From DASZPL01 sp035550315 (GTDB taxonomy: Bacteria > Actinomycetota > Actinomycetes > JAFAQI01): a stretch of DNA of 25,672 nt. The notes beneath the pieces were generated by a model. The model ran no database searches. It was not told where the DNA came from and worked only from the letters and a program-made list of their open reading frames with translations. Each line of letters starts with the position of its first letter. Position 1 is the first letter of the stretch. Positions 25,449-25,672 of this stretch are shown here, in pieces. Position numbers and translations under genes: made by a program. The DNA lies in contig DASZPL010000047.1 of the NCBI GenBank assembly GCA_035550315.1, positions 1-25,672 of the forward strand, in the 5' to 3' direction.

Positions 25449-25672
25449 CAGCTCCGCTGCTTCCGGTCGAGTCCAACGCCCCGCAGCCGTCGAACCTGCA
25501 TCCGGACATCGAGGCGGTGCTCGTGTCCGAGCAGCAGATCGCGGACAAGGTCCGCGACCTGGCCGCGCAGGTCGACCGCGACTACGCCGGGTGCGAGGAG
25601 GTCATCCTCGTCGGCGTGCTCAAGGGCGCGGTCATGGTCATGGCCGATTTGGCCCGGGCGCTGACCGTCCCG
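25445..25672 (+). CDS. hpt: Hypoxanthine phosphoribosyltransferase (3' end outside window)
   Basis: Purine salvage enzyme joining hypoxanthine or guanine to PRPP. Only the first 76 codons are present; the frame is open to the window edge. After a non-conserved lead of about 22 residues, the family start is clear: EAVLVSEQQIADKVRDLAAQ, then the CEEVILVGVLKGAVMVMADLARAL strand-helix with the conserved Leu-Lys-Gly of the pyrophosphate loop. The PRPP-binding motif lies beyond the window. ATG 25445 overlaps the tilS stop by four bases, supporting translational coupling. Confidence 0.93.
   Translation, partial: MTAPLLPVESNAPQPSNLHPDIEAVLVSEQQIADKVRDLAAQVDRDYAGCEEVILVGVLKGAVMVMADLARALTVP

Overview
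The window is a continuous, gene-dense piece of a high-GC actinobacterial chromosome. The evidence is the strong GC bias at third codon positions, many GTG/TTG starts, 4-8 base stop/start overlaps, and actinobacterial hallmarks: a TopA without zinc fingers but with a lysine-rich tail, a major-facilitator/thymidylate-kinase fusion, an F420-type deazaflavin reductase, a Zincin_2/DUF2342 protein and the dacB-zincin-tilS-hpt order. A Frankiales/Nakamurellales/Mycobacteriales-like lineage fits, but the genus cannot be fixed from sequence alone.

Layout, left to right. (1) 1-10269, all on +: the 3' part of the proton-pumping pyrophosphatase hppA, a conserved unknown protein, topA, the MFS-Tmk fusion, holB, and a secreted lipoprotein peptidase of the SlpD/SlpE type. 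The last three overlap and are probably co-translated. (2) 10260-10373: tRNA-Thr(CGT) with its own promoter. (3) 10517-16311: an oligopeptide/dipeptide ABC importer in the order permease, permease, fused double ATPase, lipoprotein binding protein, closed by a 12-bp hairpin. (4) 16381-18539: a deazaflavin (F420)-dependent reductase that overlaps glpD by four bases. (5) 18549-20901, on -: an operon of an ECF sigma factor, a zinc-type anti-sigma factor and a secreted seven-blade FG-GAP propeller protein. A palindromic divergent promoter region separates it from a small membrane protein on +. (6) 21360-21436: a 77-nt near-perfect palindrome between that small gene and the convergent ppa. (7) 21425-25672: soluble pyrophosphatase ppa on -, then on + dacB (PBP4-type carboxypeptidase), a Zincin_2 metalloprotease-like protein, tilS and the start of hpt.

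Together these are mostly housekeeping functions: pyrophosphate removal (membrane and soluble enzymes), DNA topology and replication, dTTP supply, peptide uptake, glycerol-3-phosphate respiration, cell-wall trimming, tRNA-Ile modification and purine salvage. No mobile element, CRISPR array or phage gene was seen. The most interesting non-routine items are the sigma/anti-sigma/propeller operon, the 77-nt palindrome, the reductase-glpD coupling, the membrane-fused thymidylate kinase, and a recurrent leaderless-promoter architecture (TANNNT placed 6-8 bases before a start codon that lacks a clear ribosome binding site). No stretch longer than 300 bases lacks a gene.
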